Shown: positions 25,067 through 39,289 of the stretch, piece by piece
Numbering within the stretch: position 1 is the stretch's first letter
Layout: each line of letters begins with the position of its first letter
Assembly: GCF_910589235.1 (NCBI RefSeq)
Contig: NC_060956.1
Coordinates: 15,528,499 to 15,592,498, forward strand
DNA: 64,000 bases
DNA from: Vespa crabro
Taxonomy: Eukaryota; Arthropoda; Insecta; Hymenoptera; Vespidae
Direction of reading: 5' to 3'
Notes under the pieces: model-generated
What the model was told of the DNA's origin: nothing
What the model saw: only the letters and a program-made list of their open reading frames with translations
The model's database searches: none
Position numbers and translations under genes: made by a program

Positions 25067-28000
25067 GTTTCTCAGTCCTCGGTCTCTTCTACTGATTTCG
25101 ATATCTCCGAGAACTTATCTTCGAAAGCTGCTCGTAATTAACGACAAAAGAACGTTACCATGGATAGTTAACTTTCTTCGTACAAACGAAAAGCTAATTT
25201 TTAAAGTGTATCGTTATTTTTCCAAATATACGTAGCTAATCTCTATTAACTTTAATCTGGAATGAATTTTACGACGATTACTTTTCGTCTTCTATCGTGA
25301 TTAAAAACTTTTTATGGTAATTGCAAAACAGTTAAAATGCACTCAAAAAGTGCTCTCTTGTTCTCATTTCGAAGTTAGAAATAACTAAGATTAAAATTAT
25401 TTCAAACTCGAAATATAAACAATGCTTTGTGTACGTCGCGTAGTTGATCGTTTATTATTTTTTGAGTAATAACTTGCAACGTGATCTCATTAATTATCGA
25501 CATTCACCGTTTTATTGTTCCAGAACTTGACTACTAACATCTTATCGTGCTGGTGAATTTCAATCAGTACCGTAACAACGTCGATATATAACATACTTGA
25601 GTATTGTTCTCGATAGATTCGAGTTGTTGGTTAAGAACTTTTTTCGATTCGGAACATGAACGATTAATTTGACAATTAATTTATTGGTTGCGCTATCCTA
25701 AAGAAATTTGATATTTAATCGTCAAATACGTCTGCGCTTTGAAACTTCTTCAGAGAATTACGAGTAGTCTATTAAAGAAACATATTTCTTTTCATTTTTT
25801 ATTTTTAGATTTAATTTCTCGTCGTGTAGTTCTTATTAATTATGAAAAGAGTTTCGAGTGAACCGTGAAGTGATTAACGTAAATTGATTTCATTTATTTC
25901 AAATCCGATGAATAATCTGAATTTCTACTTTCGTTTCTTGATGAATTTTTCTAAAAGTCGAAGATCATGACGAAATTTTTAATGTACATTTTCTCTCGTA
26001 GAAGACTCCAACAAGGTCTTTCCATTTTCTAGCAAAAATATGAGCCTTCGAAGGAAAAGGTAGAACCTGCCGCGATCGTTTATACCCCGATTTAATACCA
26101 GATTAACGAGGCAATTTGCGTCAAAAGAAGGAGGGTCGTTTAATCGTACGGAGACGGCTAATTTGTCATCAATATCGATATCCATCTACTCGTAATTTCG
26201 TACCACCAACGATAATTCGTTCGGTTCATAGATCAGGTAGAATTACCCACAGGTTCGATCATCGATTCATAAAACTCATAGATCATCTTATCTCGATTCC
26301 GTATTTTGTATCGGTGATCGATTTGATCGATCTCTTCTCGGTCTCTAAATCGTAGACGATTAATAACATCGCGTATTTAAAAATTTTATTTGATCGTACT
26401 CGTAAAACAATGACATGATATTAATGCGAAAACAATGAATTAAAAGTATCGCTTAAAAAAAAAAAAAAAAAAAAAAATAAATAAATAAATAAACGATTGA
26501 TTTAAAAGATAGAATTTCGTTGGCTCGTGGCAAAGATCAGGTCCAACTTTTATTACCTCGGATATCGATCGTTACTCGAGCTTTTCAGTTTTTACCGGCC
26601 ATGAAATTTTCTCTAGATTACTGTGGATTTCGTCCGTAAGAGCTTGGCCAAAAGTCATACAGTGGATAGCAACGGTCGCTCGTATTTAATGGGTAGTTAA
26701 GTGAAGGTTCCTACGTGGCTTGAATTTCCACAACTAGTGACTCGTTGCGGCTCGTTTCACTATAGATGCATTTATACATATGTACTTATTATAAATTTTA
26801 CGACGTATCGTCATATTTTGATATCAATGATTTTTAATTTAACAAATATTGAAATATCTATTATGAAGAGGAAACAGACATTGTATCTATGAAGCGTAAT
26901 AACTTTTATATCTAAATATTCACTTACATCTTAAGAATATAAATGCACGAAAGATACATTATTCGCGGCTATGGTATGGCTCTCTTTTCTTCGTGGTTTC
27001 TTCGTGGTTATCTCTCTTTTCCTTTCCTTCTTCCGGCTCAGTTCCTGGCTCCTTTCCTAGCACGTTCGCGGATGAGGTGGATGAAGCGACCCGTATTCGT
27101 ATAGTCGGTTTTACGGCCTGTTTTAGATTATACGCCTGAGATAAAACGCATAGTGAGCTAGAAGCAAAGCTTTATTTTCAGTCGAGTAATACGTCTCTTT
27201 AGCTCGCTTTGGTATCCATTTAGATTCGCATCCAACGAAAGGCAGCCATTTCCTTCCGCGGTTGCGATTTCTTTCTCCTTAAGCGTTTTTCGAGAATCGC
27301 AGACCCGCTCGGACTAACAACTTGTAAGTTCAGCATTTCGTTGAAGAAGATTTTCTTTCGAGCTGGAACGGAGATACGGAGTCTACGAGCACGATTTCTC
27401 GCTTTTTGATCTTACTTTCTCTTTCCATCTTCTACTTCTCAAAACGGATTACCCGCCGCCTTCTCTTCCAAGCACTTTTCATCCTATCGCCAGAATTCGA
27501 ATGCTCGCTGTAACTAACTTAGTTTCTCTATCCAAAGTCTTTTCGTACATGCACATAGGAAAAGAGCGGAATTATTTTTCTACGGAAAAATTTATCTGTC
27601 GTTTCGGCAGAGTATAACGAAAACCAAGGAAATTCCAAGCTCAATGTCGTCAACGAAATGATAAATGCGACGTTTTTACATACGGAGCTAATCCACGAAA
27701 AGTTTTTCGTTCCTGGCAACTTCTACTACATACTGTTGGTCCTTACACAACCATCCTCAACCACCGGACGTTCCACGTTTTCCATAAGCTCGTTTACGTT
27801 GTTTTTGTCATCGATCCAACAAGAAAGATTTTTCTAGTATTCTTTTTCGTTGTCCCCTTTTCAGAACTCACTATACATAATTTATTTGTTAGTCTTGAAA
27901 TTTATAATTTCTCATTTATTTAAAGTAAGTACTTTTTGAAGCTGTCTCGTGTCGATATTGATTCGATTTAAAACATTCCTAAAATTTATATCCAACTTGT

Positions 28001-28924
28001 TAGTGTTAGCAAAGCGATTTATCGGAAAGTTGTCATGTAGTTCTTTCGTAGTTGGATGGATTAATTCGTGTTATAGTAAACAAAAGTAGTTTCTCGTTCG
28101 TCTATTTCTATTTCTTCTTTCGTGGCTGTATATGTAGATAAATTTTTCTACGGTTAGTGGTTGTTGAGCTCGAACCACTACGTTCTCCGTACTTTTCTTT
28201 GCCAAGAGAGAAAGAAGCAGAGCTCGAGGTCAGATATCGATTTGCCGCGTTGGCACCCTCCAATCCTCGTAAAGCCTCGGGCTTCATACACAGTGCCGAG
28301 AAATTGAAAAGATATCCTTCTCTTTTCGAAAAAAGAACTTCGAATTTCTGGCTCTCTCTGTGTTTCTCTTTCTTTCTGGCTTTGAAGGTGATTCGATCGA
28401 AAATCGCGCGTCATCTTGCGTCATTTAACAATGAGCTTTGAAATACAAGTTGATGACAAGTTTTCGAGACCCTTACAATTACTTTACAAATATCCATACA
28501 AACTGATAACCCAACGAAGTTCTCATGTTTTGTATATTACATTTTATCATGTAAAGCATTGGTGGGTATCTAGCGAACCGTGTCCCTACTCGTATGCTCC
28601 GTTAAGTTGGAAATAAACGATTCTCACTATTTGATACCGCCGTGCCTCCTGAAGCGGTAAAGGTTTTGTTTCCGTTTTTTGTTATTTATTTTTTTTTTAT
28701 AAGTAATCAGTTTTGTATCGTTATTTACATTTATATATTAAATAGAAAATAAGGAAACATTGATAATAAGAAGAATTGTTCTTTAGAACTTTTAAATGAT
28801 AATATCTCGAAAGTAAAAAACGTAAAATGCGGCATTGTCCTTATACAACTACAGGATATGTCTATATTCTACCTGTCTTCATTACATAATTGGATAAGAC
28901 GTGAGAAGAAGACCTCTTCGTAAT

Positions 28925-29031
28925 CTCCATTGTTTTTGTTTTTAAACATGAAGTGATGGCTAGTGAATTTAAGTAGTAGGAGAATGGATTGATTGATGGC
29001 GGGAATCGTATGGCAAAAAGTTGCCCACGTG
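28925..29031. mobile_element. Partial relative of the 47136-47382 hAT MITE
   Basis: The 18-mer GTGAATTTAAGTAGTAGG at 28963-28980 is identical to 47299-47316 in the hAT MITE, and the following GAATGGATTGATTGAT closely matches the MITE at the same spacing. The right end AGTTGCCCACGTG (to 29031) aligns with the MITE's AGTTGTTCAACCCTG end and resembles the GTTGCCCACCCCTG hAT terminus. The left half cannot be aligned with confidence, so this is a truncated or diverged copy. Confidence 0.62.
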
Positions 29032-29398
29032 TATTTAAACGATATTATGTAATATATAAGGTACAAAAAAGTAGACAAGTTTCTAATTTAGGTTTATATT
29101 CGTGTTATCATAACAGTCTCACAAATTTATCATCAGCGTGTATTTCAAAGCTTATTTTTAACTAAGCGCGATTTTCGATCGTCGAGTCGAAGTGAATAAA
29201 CCACTTATGGTGTAAAGGATGAAAGATAAAAAGTGAGCCAAAAGTTATGTGTAGAAAAGTAGAACGATAAATCTAGATAATGATATCGTTTCGGTCTGCA
29301 TTTACTTTGACTTTCTTCCTTTTTGAAACAAGCTCGCGTTAGCTGGCACTCGTGGTTAGCAATTTAAATGCGACCGATACGCACAAGGTAAACTCTTT

Positions 29399-29400
<2 letters not shown>

Positions 29401-29435
<35 letters not shown>
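29401..29435. repeat. (CT)n microsatellite
   Basis: About 16 CT units. Confidence 0.95.
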
Positions 29436-29437
<2 letters not shown>

Positions 29438-30581
29438 CTCTCCTTTTTACGTTTACATTCATTCTATAGCTCAGTTAGTTTTCTGACATACCTGATAACC
29501 TCGATAATTCACGGAGATACAAAGAAATTATTTTCAAGCTGTTTTCCTTTGTTATTTCCTCGATTATTTCATTTGCAAGGAAATATGAAATTCCTTTGTC
29601 CAAATTTATGACAAAAATGAGAACATTGCGGATTATGCGCGGAATCAGCTCGAGTCATTGTCGAGTCGAAGATATCGTCGAGATTTTGTTGAAGGTGGCA
29701 TTGAATGTACGTTGAGAGATGTAAGGACGATGCTCGAGTATTTAGAAGAGCATGAAATGGAACGAACCATAAAAGCAACGGGTTGGAAATGCCGAAATAA
29801 AGATAACAGGTGCTATCTACAGTGATCGTAATAGTTGCGCGTACATGCGCGCATTTATTTTCAAGTAAGGTATTTCGTACAAATCTTTTCAATCTATATA
29901 TGTATCGTAATATGTATTGTATATTATACCATTAGTTACGTAAGCCTATCATTTTTTCTGTTTTTCATCAACGATTAACTCGCTCGATTAGCTCGTCCGA
30001 CTAGCTCGACAATTTGTTTGCAGTCTATCATATTTCTCGGAATATTTTTCGTTAAAATGTTTTTACGTACAAACGAATTATGCTGATTTATAAGTCATGG
30101 TATGGTATAAGAAAGAAAAGAAACTAAACGTATAACATTTAATATATGTATTGAGATAAAGTAATTATTTTCAAGATAGAAATTTGATGATATAAAGTGC
30201 TAAACGACCAATAATACGAGTTCTCTCTTTTTCTTATTATTTTTCATTTTTTCTTTTCGTTTTTATTCGCGAGATGACTTATTATTTTATTATGAATAAA
30301 AGTCGTTGCATCCGCACATTGTTTTCTCGTGGTTGTTTCGAAAATTTAACTGCGTCGTTATTGTGGCAACGATGTGATAAAAAGTAGTAGCTGCGTTGAA
30401 CTGACGGAAATAGCCGGCTGAAATTCGTTAAAGCGGAGGGGGAGGATTTTGTGCAAAAGGGGAGAACAAAAAAATTATTTCATGATACAAAACTCAACGA
30501 TGAGTAGAGAGTTGTAAATTCGAAGATAGTAGTTGGATAGTTTTTCGAAAGAAGCATCGGTTCGCCGCGTAAGAAAAGCCG

Positions 30582-30737
30582 ATGAAATGGACTGAATTGA
30601 TACACAATTTGCTGCCGTCGAAATTCGCCCCGGGTGACGTATTGGAAATTCTATTTTCCGCGACGCCGATTTGCCAGGACATTTTACTTTCGGTCAACGT
30701 ATTTCTCTTTGGCTTCACTACCTTGACTCTGCGTTAA
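30582..30737 (+). other. Candidate small open reading frame, 51 codons
   Basis: ATG at 30582 with an in-frame TAA five codons upstream. The product would start MKWTELIHNLLPSKFAPGDV and end LSVNVFLFGFTTLTLR, with a hydrophobic C-terminal third long enough for one membrane span. It is too short to separate from chance, and no homologue comes to mind. Confidence 0.12.
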
Positions 30738-31040
30738 AATATATTCTCGCGAATTCGCGACATCGATACGATCGTAAGTCGAGAGAAAAGAAAGCAATCG
30801 TCTTCGATCCTGATCCCGACGTCAAGGAAAATTGAATTCTGCGCTTTTTTTTCGAGTAAATGGGGGACGGGTAGGGGAGGAGGTAGAAGTAGAGGGAAAG
30901 GGGAGACTAGGTTACCGTTTGCATACTTATTTTTTTATCGAATTTCCGTTAGCTCTCCGGATTATTTACTTACTCTCGGAACGATTTTCGCTCATCTATT
31001 CCCTCGTGAATGCCCCTATTGCCTGCCGTTCCCTCTTTTC

Positions 31041-31041
31041 T

Positions 31042-31080
<39 letters not shown>
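31041..31080. repeat. (CT)n microsatellite
   Basis: About 19 CT units with one TT interruption. Confidence 0.95.
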
Positions 31081-34000
31081 TTTTTCTACCTTCCAGATTA
31101 ATTTTTTATATGTATCTTCCAAGAATCGTTTGGATTTTTCGAGGTAGCTCGCCGTACGTGCCGATTAATTTTTATCAATAACAAACAATGAAAGCGAACG
31201 AAGGACAAAATGAGGAACGGTGTGCGAGGAAAGATAAACAATAATTTATCCGTGGTCGCTCGTTCAGTTTGAGGCAAAACGAAAGCCAAAGTGGAAGCGG
31301 AAGAAGAGGAAGAAAAAGAACGGAGACAGAAGAACGAAGGGATAAATTGATGTGGGAAAATAAGGAGACGGGAAAAGAAGGAGAAATACGCTTGGGTCGA
31401 GAGAAAGAAAGGCGGTTTGCTGTTTTTGGCTCTTTTCCAATTTTTGATGCTGTGTAAGTGGGAGGGTGTGAAAAAAGATAGGAAAGAATGTAACACAAAG
31501 AAAGAGAGAGAGAGAAAGAGAGAGAGTTTCACCGTTCACGCCCGAGCATCGTATTCTTTTCCTGTACGAAAAGGAAGAGTCACGAAAAAGAGATATTATC
31601 GTCGAGTAAAGCGAGTCCTTCGTTTAAAAGGACATCTGTCCATGCGAAAAGAAAAAGAGTTTTCCCATTCATTAAAATTTCATCGGGCGAATACTTCTCT
31701 CTTGTATTTAACAACACGAAATTGTTAATCGTTCCTTTATTATTATATTATAAAAAGTATTTTCTAGATAGTTAGGAACAAAGTTAGTAAGATAGAATTA
31801 CGATTTTACATAGAGAAAGTCGGGTAAACTCTGGTAGGTTCGTTCGTGGATATAAGTGGAAAGGGGGCAATCTCGTTTGATTTTGAATTTTATTATAGAT
31901 TATTCCATTCGAATAACCGGTCTGAGTTAGTTCGAAGGCTTATTCCTTTATATCGTAGAGTCGTAATCGTAATCGAAATGGAGATGATCGGTCGATCGGT
32001 GAAAGTGGAGGTGGATAAACGTCAAAAGCGCCAGAGGAGAAGCTTCGGAGGAGCGTTGAAGGTGCACTCGGCTAGTACAGCTGCGCACACTCGCACGGAG
32101 CTCGAACGTGTTTATGCAAGTTGCGGTAGAGGAGGAGAGTCGGCCGAGGCTCTCTCCAACGAATTGCAAACTCGCCGCTCCTCGTCGGAATTGCAAATGC
32201 CACACGCCGGGGGTATATTTTAAAACGCTAGTGCTTCCCGATAATAGGTTCGCCGAGGAATTTCGAACGACACGAGTTCTTGCACACAGTTGGAGGAGGA
32301 CGTTGTTGTCTCTCGTCAAGGGAATCGGCCAAAGCCGTCTCTCCTCATCGAGCTCTATTCAAGACTGAGTTTATCTCGCGAATCTTCTCTTTCTTTATAT
32401 TTTTCCGAGAAAGTTGTTAAATGTCTTTTAAAGATCCAAGAATTAAGAACGTTTCAATGTTACTTTCAATTATTCTACAGCATTTATATTATTTCATAAA
32501 TAAGTCTTTTAAATTCTTATTTTTATGGAAAATGTTTTTTTGTCGGATCGAGATAGTTAAATTCACCCATGTATGTTGCAAAAAATACCATCTGTCGAAG
32601 ATTTTTGCCGAGTACTTGTATTAAGCAAGTTAATTGGGAAAAACTTTTCTGTTGAGATCGCCTCAGTAAATTTATTAAAGTGGTCGAAGCATTAATCTCC
32701 TTACATTCTCTCTCTTTCTCTCTCTTTCTCTATTTGTGTTTCATTTATTCTCATTCTTTCTTGCTCTCTTTCTTTCTCTCTCTCTCTCTCTCTCTTAAAA
32801 GAGCGTACGTCGTCTTGATGATGTGTGTGGCTTCCGCGTTCATTTTTGGAAATCGTGACCACGTAGAGTGACGGCTACTAACTGCGAAAATAGAAAAATT
32901 CATATGGCGTCCGTGATATAAGATGGCCGTTGGAACCTTGTGCCAATTTCTAGGCCAACCGAATTTCTAAGAAGTACGTCGCTGACGAACGAAAGACGAA
33001 AAGAGGCGGAGAGAAACAGAAAGAGCGTGGTGACTGTTCCGTAAAGGAGTGAGAGGAAAAAGGGGAGGTAAGAGGATCGCCGGATGGCCCGTCTATTATT
33101 CACGGCAGAGACGAGTTGGATGTTAAGCGGTACGTAATTGTGAATATTTTTGCCGCATCTGTGCTGTCGCTCAAGACTATGGCCGACGTCCAATTGTCTC
33201 CTCGACCGAGCCAACTTCGTGGTTTTGCTCTTAAAGCCGTCGAACCTATGGCAAAATTGGAGACATTGTTGCCTCCAAATTCCTTTTAGATCCAATCCAT
33301 TCTATATCTCTCTCTCTCTCTCTTCGAACGTATTTCGCACATCTAATCGTGTTTTTTTTGCACGCTCGTCAATTTTTTTCTCGATTATAACAGATCGCAT
33401 GACTGACTTTCGGATTTGATGAGAATTAGAAGAGAGTAGAAGAGAAAAAGAAGAGCTACGGGAGGAAATATCGGATGTAGGATCGACCTTGGAAGATTTA
33501 TCGTGATGCTTAGATGAAAGCAAACCCCACAGTTAGGGAATACGAACTATCCAGAGAAAGTAGGATCGTTCTATTCGACCGATATCAATCTTTCGCTGCT
33601 TAGAAAATAAGGAAATCGGCTGGCTCGTTTCTAGCTCTTATTTGTCACTCGATCCTGATCCTCGTGAGGCTCGTAAGAGTTCGGATCATTTTTATCTTTG
33701 AGTTTATCGCTTAGCTCGAAAAGAAGCTTCGCGAAGAGAGATTGTACACGTCATCATTCATGTATGGCGAAATGTTTCTTAAAAAGGAGAGAAAGGGGTT
33801 AGCCTCGGCGTTGTTCCGAATGGAAATCCAATATGGAAGAAACTTACTAAAAAATTCCCGGCAACATTTCGTTACTTGTCGTATAGCTCGGGGACGAATC
33901 GTCACCGATAAGTCTGTGTAGGAGTCTGCACAGTTCGTATCCGCTTCTCCGATGCTATAGCTCTACCTATGGTTAATGGGAAGGAGTAGGATACCGAGAT

Positions 34001-34860
34001 AGGTACGACTAACGGAGACAAACTGTGTGTTTGCCCCTTCATTACCCCCGGGTAAATACCGGCCGGTTTTAATTACGGCCTCTACACTGCAACTATATCT
34101 CTTCTTGCTTGTTATTTAGTTACGCGCTAGCCTAAGCTATCTAACTTTCTTACCGACGTGGTTAAATAGGGGTTGTGTTCCTTGGAAACGAAATTCCATC
34201 TCCGTCCGCTAAACGGGCCGCGGCTTTCCCATCTTCTACCACTTCGAACGTCGTCCCGACATTTCTCTTATTTCTTTTCTTTTTTTCTTTTTCATCTACT
34301 GACTTGCTACTTCTTTCTTCTTTTCTCTTCTTTTCCTCTGTCTTACTTGTTTCGTCTTTTGAAACGATACAAATCGATTTACGTTCCGATGCGTATTCTC
34401 GCTGATCGTTGTATTTCCTCTGGCAAACGACGATAATATTCTCCTTATGTTCAATCTTCTTCCATTTTACGTAATTTTCGTGTTATGTAGGATTGTCAGA
34501 CTGGAAGCATTGAAAGTAGAAATGGAAGAGGTACGAGGTTAATCTCGAAAGACTCGTTTAAAGAGCGATCGACGCTACAGGCCGGATCAGTTCGTCCATA
34601 AACATTAGATAACGGAAGTAAGAGTTGGGGTGGAAAGGGGAAAAGAGGAGAATTACGAAGATAAAATCCGAACGTAGTAGAGTAAAGGATGAAAAGGCCG
34701 TGGGCAAAGAAGGAAGGAAGAAGGAAAGGTAGCGAGAAATATTGGTTGAAGGGTGGAACTTGCTCGCCTTATCGTGCGATTCTCGACCTTTGTTCTTGCT
34801 TACTTTCGAAAGCGAGAACGAGCGAGCGATGGGGCTGATGGCAAGAAAAAGATGGGAGAG

Positions 34861-34918
34861 GAGAATAAGAAGAAGAAGAAGAGACAGAAGAAGAAGAGAA
34901 AGAAGAAGAAGGAAGAAC
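34861..34918. repeat. (GAA)n imperfect microsatellite
   Basis: About 18 GAA-like triplets with GAGACA and GGA interruptions; translates as poly-Lys/Arg/Glu. Confidence 0.9.
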
Positions 34919-36769
34919 ATCGGAGGGATGTTATCTCAAAGCTCAGAAAATCCACTTTAATCCGTAAACCGCGCGACGCGAACGACACGACGTTCTCAGC
35001 TTGTTTGCTTGTCGAATCGATGAAGTTTCCGAAAAGACTCGGACGTCTACGAATTCGCCTCTTGGTAAATGGATTCGAAAAGATCCCTTGCTTTTCCATT
35101 TTTTTTCCTCTATTTTCGTGAACCGTTTGTTCGCAGCTTTGCTATTGAATTCAAAGAGAGGTCGGAGGTTTTCTGCCAACTATGTGTGAAATATTAGCAA
35201 ATAGATATTAGATATCGACCGTAGAACGCCTCTCGAATTGTTTTATATTTCTTTATTTTATTATAGTTATCTAAGGAAATGGAAAAGTACGTTCCGTAAA
35301 AATAAAATCTAATCATACGAGTTTTCCGTATGTAGATTTATCGTTTATTATTACATAGAAATCATACATATCATCATATATATATATATATATTTCTTTA
35401 TAGATCAGAATTGTTTTCGAATGGATATCATTATATTTTAATTCTGATTATTTTTAGGTTTCATAAACACACATCAAAGGACATCGAATGTGTTAAGTAT
35501 ATATATATATACATGCGTCAGGTTGGTTATCTCTTGATATTTTTAAAAAGCAGCAAACATCGTTGGAGTTTATGTCGGTAACCAGCCGACGTGTCGCCAT
35601 CTTCTTTCGTTGGAATCGCAAACTGTCACATTGTATCCTCCTTCTCGTAGATTTTTATTTTTCTCGAATCTCCCAGTCGTCGTCGAATCCACCTCCGTAG
35701 GCAATGCCCGAGTGTCGACCTGAATAATGTATATCTTTTACAGCGAGTATACAACTTGACACGCGGCATGGAGCACGTGCGCATCCGTACCTATATCCAT
35801 TCGCGAATATATCCGAAAGGTATCCCAACACCTGCATATTTTCTCATATACATCTACTTAGACCTATTGTTCTTTTTTCTCTAACATTCTTTCGCCTTTG
35901 TTTTATTTGTGTCTAGTCGTGCGTTCAACAAACGTTTATATATAATATCACTCAGGATTTTTCAAAAAATTGATATACGCGATCTTTTTTCTCGTATTCA
36001 TTATTACCAACTCATAAAACCTTATATGTCATAAGCCATTTCTATTTGCAAAAAATTGCTTAATGGTATTTTTCATTATATGTGTTATAGGAATCGCTTT
36101 CGATGTGAATTGGATGCATTGACGTCATCGGGAGTTTACAGGACGAAGAGTGTCGTGCGTGCGTGCACTTATCTACACACATCGAGAGTTACAGACGTTC
36201 GTTGTGGGGTGCATAAAAACGTAAGAATATTATTTCTCCTTCTTATATTCTTCTTTTTTTTTTCTTTTTCCTTTTCTTCTTTTTTATTTTTGTCTTCTTT
36301 CATATATGGTCCCCCTTGCTTCTCGATTTGAGGATAAACTAAATCGCAATCGTTGGATATTCAAAAATTCGAGGCGATTCCTACGATAAATGACTCCTGT
36401 TGCTTCTCGCGGTAGGCAAAATACATTGTAACAGTGTTAGCCAAGCTATGAATAAATTTAACGCGAACGAGCGAGATTATATAAAGCGTAGAAAGACCGA
36501 GGGTGAATGATCCTTTTCTTAAAAGGGAGAAGAAATAAAAAGATGTTTTCCGTTTGTATCCATAATGTAACGTAGATATCTCTTTTTGTGATTCATAGTA
36601 AGTGACTATAATAACGGCAATGATGTGAAATCGTAAGGGAAGTGCAGATTACAGCATAGAAGTTAGAACGAAGTTCAGTCGTATGAGTGGTGGTGTAAAG
36701 TGTTCATGCAAGCTCTCGAAAGCTTCGTGACGTAACGAGTATAGTATAAGAGGGGAAAGGGAAGAAAGA

Positions 36770-36771
<2 letters not shown>

Positions 36772-36800
<29 letters not shown>
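36772..36800. repeat. (GA)n microsatellite
   Basis: About 14 GA units. Confidence 0.95.
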
Positions 36801-36803
<3 letters not shown>

Positions 36804-36943
36804 CTCAAAAACATTTACGGTGAATCGGATTAACGTGGGTATTTAATCCCGCCCGCGGCTTCCTTGCTGGTGAAATAAAGAGGGATCGAGCGGAAAAACA
36901 AAACGGAAATCCTTCGAGTGAGTGTGCGTACACGCTCGTGTGT

Positions 36944-36969
36944 GTATATATATATGTGTGTGTGTGTGT
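36944..36969. repeat. (TA)n(TG)n compound microsatellite
   Basis: A short TA run joined to a TG run. Confidence 0.9.
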
Positions 36970-38482
36970 ACTTTGCACAACGCTTGCGTCCTTTGTGGAT
37001 TTCGAATGGCAAGAAGAAAGGGAGAGAGGACGAGAGAGATCAACGGAAAGGGACGTGGATTCTCTTCAGTGAAATCTCATCTCTTTAATAGAAGAAAGTT
37101 TTGCAACCATCGCCTCCCTCGAGCTTATGTATTCGAGTATCTAATTTCTGATTGATCGCACTCTGAATGCTCGGCCGTCGTAACTCTGACGTATGTAGAT
37201 CTACGTCACTGCCATCCGTAAAAAACTCAGGATTTTTAATCATTCTAAAGGGTTGCATATACCTAAAAAGTTTCAAAAATGCAATCTTTTTAATTTCTTT
37301 TTCTTTTTTTTTACATGTAATTAATTTTGTTAATAAAAAGTCATTAAATATGTGTACTAGTGTGTATTTCGAAGAACATTTTTCGATAAAAAAATGAAAA
37401 TAGTCTGTTATCTTTTGGGGGTTATCATTGTCGAATCAAATAAAATTATTTGTATGACGGAATTTGTAATGCCAATAATGTCTCTTCAGAAAAAAAAAAA
37501 AATTAATTAAATAAAAAATTCTTAAAAAGTACATTAAAAAACTAATTTTTCAATTCAATTTTTTTTTAACGTTTTTATTTAATAAAAAATTATGAGTGAT
37601 TAAATTTAACATGCGATTTTCGATAAAAAATTCCATTACTTTTTAAAAATAAAAAAATAATTGCCAAAAAAATTTCCATATAACAAAGACTAGATGATAT
37701 CAGAAATAATTGTGCCAAATTTCATTCAAACTCTTCAATAGTTTTCAAAATATCATGGGCACCGATATAAAATATAATTTGGAGCAAACAGCGTTTAAAG
37801 TTTAAGGTACATATAAATGCGAGATGAAAATTTTTTTTATACATACATAAACCTTCTTTCAATGTAGTAGCATTCGTAAAGTCTTTATTGGCAGTATTTT
37901 TTTGCAATTATCTTAGTTTCAGAACCCGGCAAATGTTAATTTTAAACGGCTATAACTTTATAAATTATTTGAAGTTTCTAATGAAATTTTCAGAAAATAT
38001 TTTTGAAGGATAATATTATTGAATAAAAATATTTTTTAAAAGCCGATTTTTTTGAACTTTCTAGATATATGTAACCTAAATATATGTTAAGAAGAGAGCC
38101 AAGTTGATCTTTTTACTGTTATAACAAAAGAAATATATAAATCTGTTCATTGATGTTTTACATCGAAATTATGAGTGCAATTAATATTAACAACAGAAGA
38201 TACCAAAGCTATATAAAAAAAATTTTATTCGGAATCTATAAAAATAGTGAACGATGCTACTGACTACCAATGATTATTTGATCGATTCATGAAATGTACT
38301 ATATAACAATATAGGTTTCTGCGAGTTTGATAACATTTGTAAAAGAGTTAAGATGACTCATCGAAATAGCAGGAAATAGGACACTAACTTTCAATCGTAG
38401 GTTCTATTATTACGATGAAATCTTTGTCGGGGAGTCGCATTTCTAAATACATATTATATTGATAAAAATGTTGAAGACGGAA

Positions 38483-38483
<1 letters not shown>

Positions 38484-38529
<46 letters not shown>
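38484..38529. repeat. (TA)n microsatellite
   Basis: About 22 TA units, uninterrupted. Confidence 0.97.
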
Positions 38530-38533
<4 letters not shown>

Positions 38534-39140
38534 GAACCATTTAACTTTTTACGAATTTCTATAGGTTATTCGAGATATCAAGAAGATTCGAAAAAGTCGA
38601 AGGAACGATTTTGGTTATTTCTTCGAAACGGCAAATAAATTATTAGTTTTGCATCTAAACATATTGCATTGACGTGGGTTAGTTTCCTTATCGAAAGTAC
38701 AGACTTGTAACAGGTTATATGATTCACCACCCTCTATATCTCAAATAAATCAACAAGAGACGAAGTATGATACTTCGAGATAGTATGGCGGTCTTCGGTT
38801 TACCACCCTCGCAATTTTTTTTCTCTCTCTCTCTTTCCTTTTTATTTAGATTCTACGAACACGTTTCTGGCATGGCATATGTTCGCGAAATGTCTTTGCT
38901 GGTATATTTGGCCAACACTGGCATATTTTTCGCGCGTATGTAAAACGTGTCTGCAACACGAGTAGAAGGTGAGAGGCGATTTTCCCTATTCGTTATCATA
39001 GCTTTGCCATTCGGATATATTTATTTGTCTTTCTATGTTTTTGCATTGTCTGTATCCGAACATACATAGCCATATACGTAGACATATATATTTATATATA
39101 TATATATATATATGTCGTTTCTGTGCATGTCGATATTTGA

Positions 39141-39171
39141 TTGTTAAAAATTGTTAAAAATTGTTAAAAAT
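39141..39171. repeat. 10 bp tandem repeat, three copies
   Basis: TTGTTAAAAA is repeated three times without mismatch. Confidence 0.9.
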
Positions 39172-39223
39172 TTATTCGTTTGAATTTAATTTAAGAAAGC
39201 GACATTACTTTCCGGTCCCCCTA

Positions 39224-39225
<2 letters not shown>

Positions 39226-39287
<62 letters not shown>
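39226..39287. repeat. (TA)n microsatellite
   Basis: About 28 TA units; a second, shorter TA run lies at 39088-39113. Confidence 0.97.

Positions 39288-39289
<2 letters not shown>

Larger units (their letters stand above)
18403..28924. other. Non-coding stretch
   Basis: No recognisable gene. A GC-richer block at about 21660-21990 precedes the TTA array and another at about 22780-23000 follows the GA array. Neither encodes anything recognisable. The minus-strand 162-codon frame (24118-23630) and 130-codon frame (20646-20254) were inspected and not called. A run of A with ATAA repeats lies at 26456-26494. Confidence 0.45.

Noticed and set aside
32900..33295. 131-codon minus-strand frame
   Set aside because: Within chance length; no recognisable domain.
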